Shown: positions 7,357-15,891, counted from the stretch's first letter. The stretch: DNA of 33,583 nucleotides from JACRJW01 sp964359095 (GCA_964359095.1 CAYHRJ010000006.1:1-33583), one strand, 5' to 3'. The notes: a model not told the origin generated them from the sequence alone. Numbers and translations: made by a program.

Positions 7357-8573
7357 GTGATCGCACAAAAAAATTGTTACTGGTCGGAGGATTTATTCTT
7401 TCTGTTTTTGCGATTGCCTTTTTGCTGTACTGGCTTTTTTTTAAGGGAGCTCAACCACCAGCACCGAGCGTGGAACCAACAGAGGATCTCACCGGCGCCC
7501 TTCCCTCCTCAGGCGAAGGTCAGCCAGGTGTTGTCACCGAAGAACCAACAGACGGATCAGGACTGCAAGAAGCAGACGATGTCGCTCAAGGTGGACTCAC
7601 ACAAACAACTGAACTCACAACGAGCGCTGTCTACAACGCGGTTTTGAGTGGTGACGGATCGAGCATCAACTACTACAACGCGGCTGATGGACGTTTTTAC
7701 ACGATCAATGCCGACGGCGAGGTTGTAGCGCTTTCAGACAAACAATTTCCTGAAGCCGAGACGGTCGAGTGGAATCAAAACTCAGAAAAAGCTCTGATAG
7801 AATTTCCTGACGGCTCTAATATCATCTACGACTTCAGCGCAGAGAAACAAGTTACGCTTCCCAAGCACTGGGAAGACTTTGATTTCTCTCCCACGTCAGA
7901 CGAAATTATCGGCAAGAGCATTGCGCTGGATCCAAACAATCGCTGGCTGGTGATTGCAAGCGACGATGGGTCGCGTGTGGAGACCATTCAAGAACTCGGA
8001 GAAAATGAAAGCAAAGTCGAGGTCAACTGGTCACCAAACAATCAAGTGGTCGCTTTTGCCAACACCGCGGAATCTAGTTCACGCGGACTCGACCGCAATG
8101 TGATTTATCCTGTTGGAAAAAATCAGGAAAATTTTAAAGGACTTGTCGTGGAAGGACTTGGATTTGATTCCCTCTGGTCACCCAACGGAAAACAACTACT
8201 CTATTCAGTCACGGGTTCTTACAGCGATCAAAAGCCACTTCTATGGGTGGTGGACGCAACGTCTTCAACCATGGGAGACAATCGATCCAGTCTTGGACTC
8301 AACACCTGGGTCGACAAATGCACTTGGGCAACATCGTCGATTGTGTACTGTGCGGTGCCGATTGATCTGCCTGCAAACGCAGGACTCGGACGAGCAGTCT
8401 ACGTAGACGAACCCGATGCCGTGTACAAAGTAAACTTGGACACAGGTCGCGCAAGCCTCGTTGCCATCCCAGCCGAGGAAACCTCGATGGAAAACCTCTC
8501 TGTCTCAGACGATGAGTCGCTTCTTTATTTCACCAATACGAGCGGCCAGCTTGAATTGTTGCGCCTCAAATAA
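7353..8573 (+). CDS. Membrane-anchored beta-propeller (WD40/TolB-like) protein
   Basis: I chose the ATG at 7353 because it overlaps the previous stop as ATGA, giving 406 aa. The frame is also open from an ATG at 7317. A short basic N-terminus and one membrane segment (about residues 9-27) are followed by a low-complexity P/E/G/T linker. The rest is a series of beta-rich repeats containing W-S-P-N-x-x type blades (VNWSPNNQV, LWSPNGKQL, DDESLLYF), as in TolB/WD40-like propellers. Such domains usually mediate protein contacts. It should face outside the membrane. It lies in the same operon as the pilin-like and DsbA-like genes, so a structural or assembly role in that envelope machine is plausible. 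The exact family is not recognised. Confidence 0.72.
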   Translation: MSDRTKKLLLVGGFILSVFAIAFLLYWLFFKGAQPPAPSVEPTEDLTGALPSSGEGQPGVVTEEPTDGSGLQEADDVAQGGLTQTTELTTSAVYNAVLSGDGSSINYYNAADGRFYTINADGEVVALSDKQFPEAETVEWNQNSEKALIEFPDGSNIIYDFSAEKQVTLPKHWEDFDFSPTSDEIIGKSIALDPNNRWLVIASDDGSRVETIQELGENESKVEVNWSPNNQVVAFANTAESSSRGLDRNVIYPVGKNQENFKGLVVEGLGFDSLWSPNGKQLLYSVTGSYSDQKPLLWVVDATSSTMGDNRSSLGLNTWVDKCTWATSSIVYCAVPIDLPANAGLGRAVYVDEPDAVYKVNLDTGRASLVAIPAEETSMENLSVSDDESLLYFTNTSGQLELLRLK

Positions 8574-8602
8574 CTCCCACCAGCCCTCTACACCTTTCCT
8601 CT

Positions 8603-9253
8603 ATGTCCCACCGCTGGCTCACTTTTTTATCCATCACCGTTCTAGGCATCATCGTATTTATTTTTTTTGGGCTTCGTCTGCGACCCATTGAGATTCCTGA
8701 ACCTCAAACCACAACCGTCGCTGGCTCTCTTGAAGAACCAACCGTCACCTTTGTGAATCCTTCACGAGGTCCTGAGGACGCAGCACTCACACTGATCGTC
8801 TTCTCAGATTTTCAGTGCGATGCGTGCGCAACACTTGCCTCTTCCCTGGAAGTGATCCTCAAAACCTACCCAGAAGACGTGCGCCTTGTCTGGAAAAACC
8901 TCCCAAATGAATCCCTCCACGCCTTCGCGGCTCCAGCCGCCATCGCCGCCCACTGCGCCGCTGACCAAGACGCCTTCTGGGAATACCACGATGAACTCTT
9001 TGCAAAACAAGCCTATCTTTCCGAATCTCTCTTTACGCAGATCGCGAGCACTCTTTCACTCGACCTCGACAAATTTCAATCTTGTTACGACGAACGCGAG
9101 ACGCTCCCAATAGTCACAAAGGATTATGAAGAAGGTCTGGCTCTTGGACTCACTGCCACACCAACTCTCTACGTAGGGAATGAAATCCTGATTGGCGCTA
9201 TTGATGTCCAAGAACTCCTTTCTGTTGTGCAAGGTCAGTTAAACCTTCCATAA
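8603..9253 (+). CDS. Membrane-tethered DsbA-like thiol-disulfide oxidoreductase
   Basis: This 216-aa protein has an N-terminal membrane anchor (about residues 5-25) and a thioredoxin-fold DsbA-type domain. The active site is Cys72-Asp-Ala-Cys75 in the context FSDFQCDAC. The segment VWKNLPNESLHAFA matches the helical insertion of DsbA/DsbG-like proteins, and the cis-proline loop is TATPTLYVG. The family forms or isomerises disulfides in exported proteins. The next gene, only 3 nt downstream, encodes an exported cysteine-rich pilin-like protein, which is a good candidate substrate. No DsbB or VKOR partner is visible in the window. Confidence 0.9.
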   Translation: MSHRWLTFLSITVLGIIVFIFFGLRLRPIEIPEPQTTTVAGSLEEPTVTFVNPSRGPEDAALTLIVFSDFQCDACATLASSLEVILKTYPEDVRLVWKNLPNESLHAFAAPAAIAAHCAADQDAFWEYHDELFAKQAYLSESLFTQIASTLSLDLDKFQSCYDERETLPIVTKDYEEGLALGLTATPTLYVGNEILIGAIDVQELLSVVQGQLNLP

Positions 9254-9256
9254 CCT

Positions 9257-10566
9257 ATGGCGCGCCGACTCGCCATTCCACTGCTTTTCGTCCTGGCTTT
9301 TGTATTCATGCCACAGGTGACCTTTGGCTGTGAATGTTATGACGCAGATGGCTCTCTCGTATCCGTTGATGCTTCTGAAAGATGCAGAGAGGTTGACCTG
9401 TGCAATGAAGCAACCGCGACAGAAGATGAAGCAGGAGTCTGCTTGTGTAGCGCCACGAGTGAAACATTTGATTGCACAGACTTTTGTGAGACAAGCGGAT
9501 ACAGTGCGACTCTCTCCACAACCAGTGCCGCCACAGAAGTAAGTAACCTTGTCCCCAACCTAAGCATCGACATTCCTGGCGTGTCTTTCTCAAACGTTCT
9601 CTCTAAGGGTGGGTTCCTCGAAATCAACTTCCTTCAAGACTACATCGCTGGCGTGTACAAGTATCTGCTTGGTATCGGCACGCTCATCGCGATCGTGCTC
9701 ATCATGATTGGTGGTCTACAATATGCACTTGCGGCTGGAACGGGAGACGTGAAGAAGGGACAAGAACGAATTCGTAATGCTGTAACCGGACTCACTCTGC
9801 TGTTGTGTGTGTATCTGATTCTTGCGACCATCAATCCACAGCTAGTCATCTTTCAGCCACTCAAAATTCTCAACATTCAGGGTCAGGCACTTGAAAAAGG
9901 TATTAACAAAAACGAAGGAGCAAGCGGTTCCTCCACAAGTGGAACATCTGCAAGTGGATCCTCGTCTTCGAGTAGTGCGTCAAAAACTAATTGCGAAAAA
10001 ATTAGTGAAACAGCAAAAACGGAAGGGACGTGTGAAATCACGCAAGAGCTCATTTCTCCAATAGGTGACGCTCCCATCTGTGACAGTAACAGCCACTGGA
10101 CGGACGAATCTGGAAGCTACAAAGAATACACAGAAATCACAGAACTCGACTTTGCAGCTGGATTTGGTGTGGCGATCATGGCGCCCATGGACGGAACCGT
10201 TGCCTATGTGGTGGGAGGAGACACCAAATGTGGAAACTGGATTACCTTGACAGGATCAGGAGACGCTGAAGGCGCACAAATCAGTTTCTGTCACGTTGCT
10301 GACTTTGTGAATGACGCAGGAGAATACAACGACAACACCTCCGTGTCTCAAGGTGATACCATTGGTCATACAGGAGGCGTGTGGTGCAAAGGAGAAACAC
10401 CTCCCACAGATTGGGATCCTGACGGAAGCGCCACCTATGTTGACGGTACCGCTTGCACAGATCCGACCATTGCAGAAAACTGCAATTGTCAGACCGCTCT
10501 TCAAGCAGGTCTCTCCCATAAAGCTCACCTTCACATGCAGTGGCACCGCGGAGGCGACTTACTCGC
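9257..10566 (+). CDS. TrbC/VirB2-like pilin domain fused to M23-like peptidase domain (3' end in gap)
   Basis: The first 437 residues are readable before the assembly gap. A signal peptide (about 1-24) precedes an exported segment with eight cysteines (about 25-76). A TrbC/VirB2-like unit with two membrane helices follows (about 128-205), carrying YIAGVYKYLLGIG, MIGGLQY and RIRNAVTGL. A Ser/Gly-rich linker leads to an M23/LytM-like domain with FCHV and HLHMQW (His424 and His426). The first metal site, normally HxxxD, reads ITELD, so its histidine is missing and activity is uncertain. Such fusions could open the cell wall where a VirB-like conduit is built. An open frame through the N run does not prove continuity with the next part. 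Confidence 0.82.
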
Positions 10567-10666
10567 NNNNNNNNNNNNNNNNNNNNNNNNNNNNNNNNNN
10601 NNNNNNNNNNNNNNNNNNNNNNNNNNNNNNNNNNNNNNNNNNNNNNNNNNNNNNNNNNNNNNNNNN
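10567..10666. other. Assembly gap (100 N)
   Basis: Exactly 100 N bases are present, the conventional placeholder for a gap of unknown length. Both sides encode similar TrbC-like units, so a repeat-induced assembly break is likely. The end of the first gene and the start of the second are lost here. Confidence 0.98.
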
Positions 10667-11587
10667 CTCATCAAACCGATTCTCTCCATCGACATTCCGA
10701 CGGTGACGTTCACCGATGCCGATGGGATCATCGACGGCGATACGATCAAAATCAACTACTTAGGTGTCTACATCGCTGGCGTCTATAAATATCTCCTGGG
10801 AATTTCAACGCTCATCGCGATTGTGATGCTCATGATCGGTGGGTTGCAGTACACCATCTTTCAGGAGGACAAAGGAAAGACACGGATCAAGAATGCAGTG
10901 ACGGGACTGGTTCTTCTGTTGAGTACGTATCTGATCCTGGTGACGATCAATCCAAGATTGGTAGTATTTCCACTCTTGGAACTTGAGAATGTTAACTATG
11001 AAGCGCTGGTGGCAGATTCTGGAGATGTCTCAGGAGCGACATCAACGGAAAACCTTAAAGCGGCCGGAATTGACTGTCCGGGTTCTGGGGACGTCGCCAC
11101 CATTGCTAAATCATTTGTCAGCAAGACAACCTACCGGATGGGCGCAAAGGGAGGTCCAGCCCCCTACAGCGATGAAAAAAAAATCGACGGTTCAGGAAGA
11201 CCTTATTCTGAATATTGTCCCGAAGGGACTGTTTGTCTCGATTGTTCTGGGTTTGTCGGCCTAGTGGCACAATGCGCTGGTCTTGTCTCTAAAAATGAAT
11301 CAGGGGGAACAGCAGGGATTTTCGCCTCTGCCCAATCGATTACCTCCTGTGGAAGTGATTCTGTAACGCTCAAAGATGGAACGACTCACACTTTGACAGC
11401 TGGCGACCTTGTTGGATTTATAGCTGGTGATACCACTAAGAGCACCGGTGGTCATGTATGGATGTATATCGGGGATGGGACGCTCATCAACAGCGTTGGC
11501 TCTGGTCGATCATCCGGAACGTCCGTTATTACTCAACCCCTTACATCGGCTTGTAAAGCATTCCCCCTTCGATTCGTAGACCGATGA
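10667..11587 (+). CDS. TrbC/VirB2-like pilin domain fused to NlpC/P60-like hydrolase (5' end in gap)
   Basis: This is the C-terminal part of a second fusion protein. It starts inside a TrbC-like unit that closely matches the previous gene (SIDIPTVTF, YIAGVYKYLLGIS, MIGGLQY, RIKNAVTGL). An NlpC/P60-like domain follows, with the catalytic cysteine in LDCSGFVG (codon at 11243-11245), a GDLVGF strand and the histidine in GGHVWMYIG. NlpC/P60 enzymes cut peptidoglycan stem peptides. The signal peptide expected upstream lies in the gap. Its stop is 3 nt before radA. It and the preceding gene are paralogues that differ in hydrolase type, so I treat them as two genes. Confidence 0.82.
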   Translation, partial: LIKPILSIDIPTVTFTDADGIIDGDTIKINYLGVYIAGVYKYLLGISTLIAIVMLMIGGLQYTIFQEDKGKTRIKNAVTGLVLLLSTYLILVTINPRLVVFPLLELENVNYEALVADSGDVSGATSTENLKAAGIDCPGSGDVATIAKSFVSKTTYRMGAKGGPAPYSDEKKIDGSGRPYSEYCPEGTVCLDCSGFVGLVAQCAGLVSKNESGGTAGIFASAQSITSCGSDSVTLKDGTTHTLTAGDLVGFIAGDTTKSTGGHVWMYIGDGTLINSVGSGRSSGTSVITQPLTSACKAFPLRFVDR

Positions 11588-11590
11588 GCT

Positions 11591-12904
11591 ATGTTTGTAT
11601 GTACTCATTGCGATTCGCAATCATTTAAGTGGTCTGGCAAGTGTGTGACCTGTGAAAAGTGGGGGACGCTTATTGAGGATACTCAGGAGCCACCCAGGCT
11701 GAAGCCTGGGGCTACCACGAGCAAAGCAAAACCAGCTGAAAGCCGCGCCCTATCTGACATTGCAAAGCAAAACGAACAAGATCGCTTGAGTACGCAGGAT
11801 CCTGAAGTTGATCGTGTGTTGGGCGGCGGCATCGTTGCGGGATCGGTGGTGCTTCTCTCTGGAGAACCAGGCATTGGAAAGTCGACACTCGTGGCAGCGA
11901 TCGCGGGATCGGTCACTGGTGAGGTGCTTTACATTTCTGGCGAGGAGTCCCCCACACAGCTGAGTGCTCGATTCAAACGACTCTCTCTCACAGGAGAGCG
12001 TGTTCGTTTCCTTGAGCCTTACCCTGTTGAGACTCTGGTCGCGACGATCGAGAAAGAGAAGCCCGCTCTCGCTGTCATCGACTCCGTACAGACACTCACG
12101 TCTTCCCTTCTCGACAGCACGGCTGGTTCGCCAACACTTGTGCGGTACGCCACTTCCCTCTTGCTTGATCTTGCCAAGCGTACGAACGTGTCGATCTTGT
12201 TGGTCGGTCAGGTGACCAAGGACGGATCTATTGCGGGACCCAAGACGCTTGAGCACTTGGTGGATGTGGTTGTGAATCTTGAAGGCGACCCTGTGCACAG
12301 TTATCGCATGCTGCGCGCGGCCAAGAATCGATTCGGCGCGACCGATGAGATCGGTGTCTTTGAGATGACCGAGCTGGGACTGAAGGCCGTGGCAAATCCA
12401 TCCGAGAGATTTCTTGCTGAGCGTTCAGCCACTCCAGGCTCTGTCATCGCCGCCACAGTTGAAGGTTCGCGCGTGTTTCTTGTGGAAGTCCAAGCGCTGG
12501 TGGAACAAAGTTTCTATGGCACACCTGTTCGGCGTGCGTCTGGATTTGATCCCAATCGTTTACAGATGCTCTTGGCGATCCTCTCCAAACGCGCAGGACT
12601 TAAACTCGGCGAGAAGGACGTGTATGTAAACGTCATTGGTGGGATGGAACTGCGAGAGCCAGCAGCTGACTTGGCTGTGTGCGCCGCGATCATGAGCGCA
12701 TTCAAAAATGTGGCCGACGCTTCTACAACGGTCTACATGGGTGAGGTTGGACTCGGCGGCGAGGTGCGCTCTGTGGCTCTTGTCGATAAACGTCTCCAGG
12801 AGGCTTTACGACTTGGCATCACAACAGCCGCCGTGCCGTCGAAAAGCAAAACGAAAGCGAATGCGATTGAGGTGAGAAGAGTTGAGAACGTGAAGGATTT
12901 ATAG
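11591..12904 (+). CDS. radA: DNA repair and recombination protein RadA (Sms)
   Basis: This is a 437-aa protein of normal RadA length. A C4 zinc finger is at the N-terminus (CTHC and CVTC, residues 3-22). A RecA-like ATPase core follows with Walker A GEPGIGKST (about residues 93-101), and then the RadA-specific KNRFG motif. The Lon-protease-like C-terminal domain is present (about 285-437). RadA is a hexameric helicase that extends D-loops in homologous recombination and natural transformation. The linker between the zinc finger and ATPase core (residues about 33-45) is encoded by a palindromic repeat also present in another gene of this window. It follows the hydrolase gene with a 3-nt gap and converges on recG, with only 3 nt between the stops. 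Confidence 0.97.
   Translation: MFVCTHCDSQSFKWSGKCVTCEKWGTLIEDTQEPPRLKPGATTSKAKPAESRALSDIAKQNEQDRLSTQDPEVDRVLGGGIVAGSVVLLSGEPGIGKSTLVAAIAGSVTGEVLYISGEESPTQLSARFKRLSLTGERVRFLEPYPVETLVATIEKEKPALAVIDSVQTLTSSLLDSTAGSPTLVRYATSLLLDLAKRTNVSILLVGQVTKDGSIAGPKTLEHLVDVVVNLEGDPVHSYRMLRAAKNRFGATDEIGVFEMTELGLKAVANPSERFLAERSATPGSVIAATVEGSRVFLVEVQALVEQSFYGTPVRRASGFDPNRLQMLLAILSKRAGLKLGEKDVYVNVIGGMELREPAADLAVCAAIMSAFKNVADASTTVYMGEVGLGGEVRSVALVDKRLQEALRLGITTAAVPSKSKTKANAIEVRRVENVKDL
11693..11710. repeat. Palindromic element in radA linker, copy 1
   Basis: CCCAGGCT-GA-AGCCTGGG is an 8-bp inverted repeat. With its flanks (CA before, CTACC after one variable base) it matches 26307-26324 in the VirB8-like gene in the same plus-strand orientation. 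Here it is read in frame as PPRLKPGAT. Confidence 0.93.
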
Positions 12905-12907
12905 CCA

Positions 12908-14953
12908 TTACTCCAGATGCACTCTCTCAAACGACTGCTGAATGCGTTCACGAATCAGTGCATGTCTCTCAAGATCAGAATCCTGCGCAAGAAGCTCGCT
13001 CGCATGGTCGCGAGCTTTTTTCATAATCTCTGTGTCGGCTGAGGTGGCAAGCTGAAAATCTGAAAAGCCAGACTGTGCATTGCCAAACACGTTTCCAGGT
13101 CCGCGCAGCTCAAGATCTTTTTCTGCGAGAAGAAAACCATCATGAATTGTTTCAACGGCTCGAAGTCTCGCTTCGCTTGAGTCAGATAAGTGTTCAGGCA
13201 AAAGATAGCAATACGACTGGATGTCTGATCGCCCCACGCGACCACGGAGCTGATGGAGTTGTGCCAAACCAAACCGCTCAGCCCCCACAATCACCATCAC
13301 GCAAGCGTTTGGGATATCCACGCCAACCTCCACGACCGTAGTGGAAACAAGCACGTCAATCTTCCCGTCACGAAACTGACAGATCGCTTCCTCTTTTTCA
13401 TCACTCTTCATTCGTCCATGAAGTGTCCCGATGCGCGTGGAGGACAATGGACCTTTTTTCAACTCACTGGCAACCTGTGTCACAGAGCGCGCTCCCATCT
13501 TGTCGGATGGATCAATGAGTGGACACACAACAAAAGCTTGCAGTCCCTGACCGATCATCGCGGCCACGTGACCCCACATCCCTTTCTGTTGTGCCTCCGG
13601 TACGAGTGCTGTGGCTACAGGCTTTCTCCCCTGCGGCATCTCGTTCAAAATCGAAAGCTCGAGGTCACCGTAGATCGTGAGAGCAAGCGACCGCGGAATC
13701 GGCGTTGCTGTCATGGAGAGCAAGTGAGGCGCTACAGCTCCCTCTCGCTGCAACAGCGCATGACGCTGTTCCACACCGAATCGATGCTGTTCATCAACGA
13801 TCACAAGCGCGGGCGCGAGATCAACATGATCCTGCAAGAGCGCGTGAGTTCCGATCACGCACTGTGTTTTTCCAGCGCGCATCGACAGGAGAAGTTGATC
13901 CTTTGATAATGAATCCTGCCCGAGCTTATGCTGTGAGCGAGTAAAAAGTCCGACCGGCTGTTTCAGAAGACGACAAAACGCCTCGTGCTGTTGGACAGCG
14001 AGGATCTCCGTTGGGGCAAGATAGACAACTGAATAACCAGCATCCAAAACCGACGCACACGCCGCCGCGGCTACAACGGTTTTTCCAGAACCCACATCTC
14101 CCTCAAGCAAACGGTTCATGGACGAAGCACCGGCCATGTCCTGCACGATTTCCCACGTGGCTTTGCGCTGAGCCTGTGTAAGCTCAAACGGAAGCGAACC
14201 AACAAACATGCGTAGGAGCGACTCGTTGATCGGAATCGAGTGCACTGAACGCTTTGCTCGCTCGCGTCGAACATGAGCGAACATAAGCTGGTGCAAAAAA
14301 AGTTCATCAAACTTGAGACGTGCAACGGCGGCTTGGAGCTCATTTTGTGAATCAGGAAAATGAACTCCACGCAGAGCTTGAGAGAGTGTTGGATACGATT
14401 CGTGTTCAATGATCTCAGAAGGCAGCCAATCGATCATCTCATCAGCCGTAGGCAACGCTATCTTGATCGCCTCTCGCAGACGTCGCATTGTGAGCGATCC
14501 AGTGAGGCCGTAAACAGGAACGATTCGACCTGTGTGAAGATGAGTGCCTGACTTCTCAATGATGGGATTGACAAGACACTTTCCAAATCGAAAATCCACG
14601 CGTCCTGCAAGCGAGACCTTGCTTCCCACAGGCAATGATCTCTCCAGATACTCTTGATTAAACCAGACGACCTTCAATTCTCCTGTCTGATCCGCGATGA
14701 CTCCCTCCACCAATTTCACCTTTCGATTCTTCGATGGACGACTGCTGAGGGATGTGATCGTCCCCACCACCGTCACCATCTCCCCTGAGCGCACCTTTCC
14801 TGCTCCAGTAATCTTGGAGAAATCGTCATAGCGAAACGGGAGATACCACAAGAAATCTCTCACAGACGAGACATCAAGAGTCTTGAGATCCTGGAGTGCC
14901 TTGCCACCAATTCCAGGAAGTTCGGAAACGGATGAATTCAAGTGAATCGCCAT
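12908..14953 (-). CDS. recG: ATP-dependent DNA helicase RecG
   Basis: This is a 681-aa protein when started at the ATG at 14953; a TTG at 14962 is also in frame. The N-terminal wedge/OB domain (about residues 1-230) is followed by two helicase lobes with LLEGDVGSGKT (Walker A), VDEQHRFG (motif II), MTATPIPRS (motif III) and TTVVEVGVDIP plus QLRGRVGRS (motifs V-VI). RecG regresses stalled forks and remodels branched DNA. All core motifs are intact. A TGCTAAGAT extended -10-like sequence ends 9 nt before the ATG, so the transcript may be nearly leaderless. It lies downstream of tRNA-Arg and its terminator on the same strand. Confidence 0.96.
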   Translation of the reverse strand: MAIHLNSSVSELPGIGGKALQDLKTLDVSSVRDFLWYLPFRYDDFSKITGAGKVRSGEMVTVVGTITSLSSRPSKNRKVKLVEGVIADQTGELKVVWFNQEYLERSLPVGSKVSLAGRVDFRFGKCLVNPIIEKSGTHLHTGRIVPVYGLTGSLTMRRLREAIKIALPTADEMIDWLPSEIIEHESYPTLSQALRGVHFPDSQNELQAAVARLKFDELFLHQLMFAHVRRERAKRSVHSIPINESLLRMFVGSLPFELTQAQRKATWEIVQDMAGASSMNRLLEGDVGSGKTVVAAAACASVLDAGYSVVYLAPTEILAVQQHEAFCRLLKQPVGLFTRSQHKLGQDSLSKDQLLLSMRAGKTQCVIGTHALLQDHVDLAPALVIVDEQHRFGVEQRHALLQREGAVAPHLLSMTATPIPRSLALTIYGDLELSILNEMPQGRKPVATALVPEAQQKGMWGHVAAMIGQGLQAFVVCPLIDPSDKMGARSVTQVASELKKGPLSSTRIGTLHGRMKSDEKEEAICQFRDGKIDVLVSTTVVEVGVDIPNACVMVIVGAERFGLAQLHQLRGRVGRSDIQSYCYLLPEHLSDSSEARLRAVETIHDGFLLAEKDLELRGPGNVFGNAQSGFSDFQLATSADTEIMKKARDHASELLAQDSDLERHALIRERIQQSFERVHLE

Positions 14954-14962
14954 ATCAGTCAA

Positions 14963-14968
14963 ATCTTA
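14963..14968 (-). promoter_or_regulatory. Extended -10 element of recG
   Basis: On the minus strand the sequence reads TGC-TAAGAT, then 9 nt, then the recG ATG. It sits just after the tRNA-Arg terminator, so recG would have its own promoter. No convincing -35 is seen. Confidence 0.35.
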
Positions 14969-14976
14969 GCACAAAC

Positions 14977-15001
14977 AAAAAACGCTCTCGTAAGAGAACG
15001 T
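14977..15001 (-). terminator. Intrinsic terminator after tRNA-Arg
   Basis: On the minus strand an 8-bp stem (ACGTTCTC/GAGAGCGT, one G-U pair) with loop TTAC is followed by a T6 run. It lies 6 nt past the tRNA-Arg CCA end. Confidence 0.85.
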
Positions 15002-15007
15002 CCTTTG

Positions 15008-15084
15008 TGGTGCACCCGAGAGGATTCGAACCTCTGGTCTCTTCCTTCGCAGGGAAACGCTTTATCCAGCTAAGCTACGGGTGC
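15008..15084 (-). tRNA. tRNA-Arg (anticodon GCG)
   Basis: A full 77-nt cloverleaf is on the minus strand. The acceptor stem is GCACCCG/CGGGTGC, the D-arm stem is GCTT/AAGC, and the anticodon stem TTTCC/GGAAG closes loop CTGCGAA. The T-arm is AGAGG-TTCGAAT-CCTCT and CCA is encoded. The anticodon is GCG, for Arg codon CGC. A20 in the D-loop, C35 and A73 agree with arginine identity. It lies 12 nt after the stop of the upstream membrane-protein gene. Confidence 0.95.
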
Positions 15085-15096
15085 ATCAAAACAACG

Positions 15097-15594
15097 TCAC
15101 AACTTATACAGCCTGCGAACCATGTCTGTCAAACGCTCTTCGCTACGATGAATGTTCTCAATACAATACGGGAGCAGGACCTCACGCACCTGATTTGGAT
15201 CCACGTCCTCCAACGGAATGGAAAGTAACGGTTGCCACGCAGAGTGAAACTCGACATACAAAATTTTCACATCCGGTGGATCGTATGCGAGCGCAAAATC
15301 TTTGATCGCTTCAAAATCGTAATACATGTCCGCGACCACCACGCCGGTATTGGTAATCACAATCGGCACTCGATCTGGAGCAACGAACGTAGAGAGAAGT
15401 GTGATAACACCGATCATAAGCACGATCACCGCAAACAGAAAGTTCGCCGTTGCGACCGCATAGATGATGAGCGCCACACCCAACACAGCCGCAACGAGAT
15501 ACCACCACTGTGAGCGACCATGTCTTGGATATTCATCGACTTCCCACTGTAATTGTAGTGACCCAATTTCTATTGGCAATTCTTCCTCTTCCAT
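15097..15594 (-). CDS. Small membrane protein with C-terminal beta-rich domain, unknown function
   Basis: With the ATG at 15594 the product is 165 aa; a GTG at 15612 would add six residues. An acidic start (MEEEELP) and a W-containing strand precede two adjacent hydrophobic helices (about residues 31-47 and 51-70). A soluble C-terminal part contains YYDFEAIKDF, PPDVKILYVEF and IPLEDVDPNQV, which looks like a beta-rich domain of the kind found on small two-helix membrane proteins. I cannot name the family with confidence. A TAAAAT box ends 8 nt before the ATG, suggesting a leaderless mRNA. tRNA-Arg follows on the same strand after 12 nt and may be co-transcribed. Confidence 0.8.
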   Translation of the reverse strand: MEEEELPIEIGSLQLQWEVDEYPRHGRSQWWYLVAAVLGVALIIYAVATANFLFAVIVLMIGVITLLSTFVAPDRVPIVITNTGVVVADMYYDFEAIKDFALAYDPPDVKILYVEFHSAWQPLLSIPLEDVDPNQVREVLLPYCIENIHRSEERLTDMVRRLYKL

Positions 15595-15602
15595 ACAAGG
15601 AT

Positions 15603-15608
15603 ATTTTA
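15603..15608 (-). promoter_or_regulatory. -10 box of the 165-aa membrane-protein gene
   Basis: On the minus strand TAAAAT is followed by 8 nt and then the ATG at 15594. Transcription would begin at about the start codon. No clear -35 is seen. Confidence 0.4.
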
Positions 15609-15681
15609 CCACACCAAGCTCAATGCAGACAGATACTGACTTGATCTTTGATCCAGAATTGAGTAACCTATCGGCGGTTAC

Positions 15682-15772
15682 GGAGAGGTACCCAAGAGGC
15701 TGAAGGGGACGGTTTGCTAAACCGTTAGGCGGGGAAACTCGCGCGAGGGTTCGAATCCCTCCCTCTCCGCCA
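15682..15772 (+). tRNA. tRNA-Ser (anticodon GCT)
   Basis: This is a 91-nt class II tRNA. The acceptor stem is GGAGAGG/CCTCTCC with G73 and an encoded CCA. The anticodon loop is TTGCTAA (anticodon GCT, codons AGC/AGU). It has a long serine-type variable arm and the T-arm GAGGG-TTCGAAT-CCCTC. Confidence 0.95.
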
Positions 15773-15816
15773 CCCTACGCTCTCGCTGTGATTATTTAGA
15801 GCCAGAGCGTAGGGTG
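15771..15816 (+). terminator. Long hairpin directly after tRNA-Ser(GCT)
   Basis: A 13-bp perfect stem (15771-15783 with 15804-15816, CACCCTACGCTCT and its complement) uses the last two bases of the tRNA CCA. The loop is 20 nt and AT-rich and no T-run follows, so it may be a processing or termination hairpin or a mobile palindromic element. A second palindrome, GTCACCC...GGGTGAC, follows at 15816-15843. Confidence 0.6.
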
Positions 15817-15891
15817 TCACCCGAAGCCTTGGCGAAGGGTGACGGGTAGTGTGTTGAGTGTCGCCAGAACTTCGGGTGGCCTTCGGCCAAT

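Noticed and set aside
9257..11587. A single 776-aa protein spanning the gap
   Set aside because: The open frame crosses 100 N bases, which carry no frame information; the two sides repeat the same TrbC-like unit with different hydrolases, so two genes are more likely.
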